Shown here in pieces: positions 62,761-64,000 of a stretch of DNA of 64,000 nucleotides (position 1 is the first letter of the stretch; every line of letters starts with the position of its first letter). Below the pieces are notes generated by a model that saw only the letters and a program-made list of their open reading frames with translations, did not search any database and was not told the DNA's origin. This stretch comes from Icerya purchasi (lineage: Eukaryota; Arthropoda; Insecta; Hemiptera; Monophlebidae). Position numbers and translations under genes: made by a program. Where the stretch lies: NCBI GenBank assembly GCA_039619475.1, contig CM077116.1, forward strand, positions 1,922,001 to 1,986,000. Reading direction: 5' to 3'.

Positions 62761-64000
62761 TATTAAGACGGGACACGATAATAAAGCCGCGTGACAGCGA
62801 GAAATGGGAATTATTAAGAACGATGAGAAGCGTCGAGGACGGTGTGACGCTACGAACGAGCGCGGATAGAAGTAATCGATAATTTTACATTAAACTCGAT
62901 TAGGTAAAGTTAGCTTTTTTCCTATCGAGATTTTACCGGGTCGTCCGCGAGACCGCGATAATAAGCCTCGGAGATTACGAATGCGGGCACGTAGAAAAAG
63001 CCGCATACACCGTGCATCTAATTAATGAAGTCTGTTGGAGTTCCGAACTCGTCAATGGCTAAACGATCTAGAGACGACAATGGCGTGCCGTCGAAGTCGG
63101 GGTTGCCAGCGACAATGCACGAATGTGTGGCACATCTCGCCCGAACGAAAATACGCCGGGAATCGCGCTGCTCCTCTGCGCCCTTTTATTAATAACGTTA
63201 TCGCTGTGCGCGCTGATATCAGATGATGTATGTGCCTGCTCTTGTGTTCTGTAGAGAGACTGCCGAGAGAGAATTATTAGGAATTATTCACATCGAAATC
63301 GAACTGACTGATAGACGAGAGTACGTCGCGCGATAATGATAAACAACGGAGAGCGCGGCCGAACCGAGAACTCTAGCTGTGATCGATGTTTGTTCCGCCG
63401 GTAAATGCGCCTCGCCGGCTCAAATATCGAATAGTAATGAGGATAACAATGAATGATATTAAAAGAGCCGGGAAATATAATGAACGTTTTGTTCGAAACC
63501 AGAGGTGCTGAAATGGGATTTTGGGTGTGTATAGAGACTGCGCTATGCAGCCTCGTCTATCTCTCGCTCGTTTGATCGACTCCGAACTGTATCGCTATTG
63601 TAAGTTTATCGTCGACAGCGACGACCGGTTGGTTAATTAGCCTCATTTATCGTTCGTTAGACGCTAGAAAATTTATAATTACTTTTCTCTTCTCTATGCA
63701 GAGTCTCTCCTATCGCAAACGCGTATCGGCGAGATTTTTAGTTACGACCGGGGACAAAAATTAATCGCGTTAAAACGATCGCGTTGACAATATTCTTACG
63801 GAAAGCGTGCGTTCCGGGGCGCGGAAATCAGTGGGGTCCGCATCACATCTTCTCCGCACGATAATAGCCTCTAAGAGACGAGAATGCCAACAGATAGAAA
63901 GAACTCCGGTAGCGTTTAGTTGCAAAAAGCTCTTTTGCCATTCGTTTCTTTTTACTCGTTAATTGCAAAGTCATTTCGAAATGGAGATTAGAATTAGAAT
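62761..64000. other. CpG-rich patch at the right edge
   Basis: Many CG dinucleotides and GATAA/TAATGA words. A 63-codon plus-strand frame (63035-63226) has no motif. It may be the flank of a gene or a regulatory patch beyond the window; nothing more can be said. Confidence 0.4.

Noticed and set aside
1..64000. CRISPR array, operon, toxin or viral gene cluster
   Set aside because: No regularly spaced identical repeats with unique spacers, no polycistronic layout and no viral-type proteins were seen; the sequence looks like animal nuclear DNA.

Overview
The window looks like nuclear DNA of a multicellular animal, most likely an arthropod and probably an insect. The reasons are the low gene density, the AT-rich background broken by CpG-rich patches of roughly 1 kb, many A/T homopolymers and dinucleotide microsatellites, a tRNA-derived SINE family, LINE remnants and a Merlin DNA transposon. 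The abundance of CpG would fit a hymenopteran genome, but that is a guess. No prokaryotic operon structure, rRNA gene or convincing intact tRNA gene is visible.

I find no host protein-coding gene that I can name. Almost all open frames are short, lack family motifs, and either lie in CpG-rich patches, where stop codons are rare by composition, or run through homopolymers. Two places show splice-like signals and could hold small exons: 19318-19897 and 56230-56650. Both are given at low confidence. The window is best read as intergenic or long-intron sequence.

What can be supported is mobile DNA. A broken Merlin (IS1016/ISXO2-like) transposase pseudogene lies at 38532-39639. It keeps its DDE residues and is split by a 303 bp non-autonomous insertion. 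A second small element of similar design, with an exact 8 bp target duplication (hAT-like), lies at 22204-22511. Four copies of one tRNA-derived SINE family with a (CTTTA)n tail lie at 21115, 25380 (minus strand), 45021 and 53861. A 5'-truncated LINE 3' end with poly(A) and target duplication lies at 46676-47197, next to an older opposite-strand LINE remnant at 46310-46580. A 91 bp poly(A)-tailed retro-insertion with 12 bp target duplications lies at 51492-51582. A perfect 218 bp tandem duplication lies at 54081-54516.

Layout: CpG-rich patches are at about 1-900, 9350-10900, 13560-14370, 16230-17460, 18890-20340, 23510-24900, 27700-28740, 36050-37050, 41520-42340, 48240-49290, 60140-61300 and 62760-64000. 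The AT-rich stretches between them carry most of the microsatellites and all of the identified insertions. I did not find a new multi-gene system. The most notable signals are the nested insertion, the two look-alike short elements, the SINE family and the exact tandem duplication.
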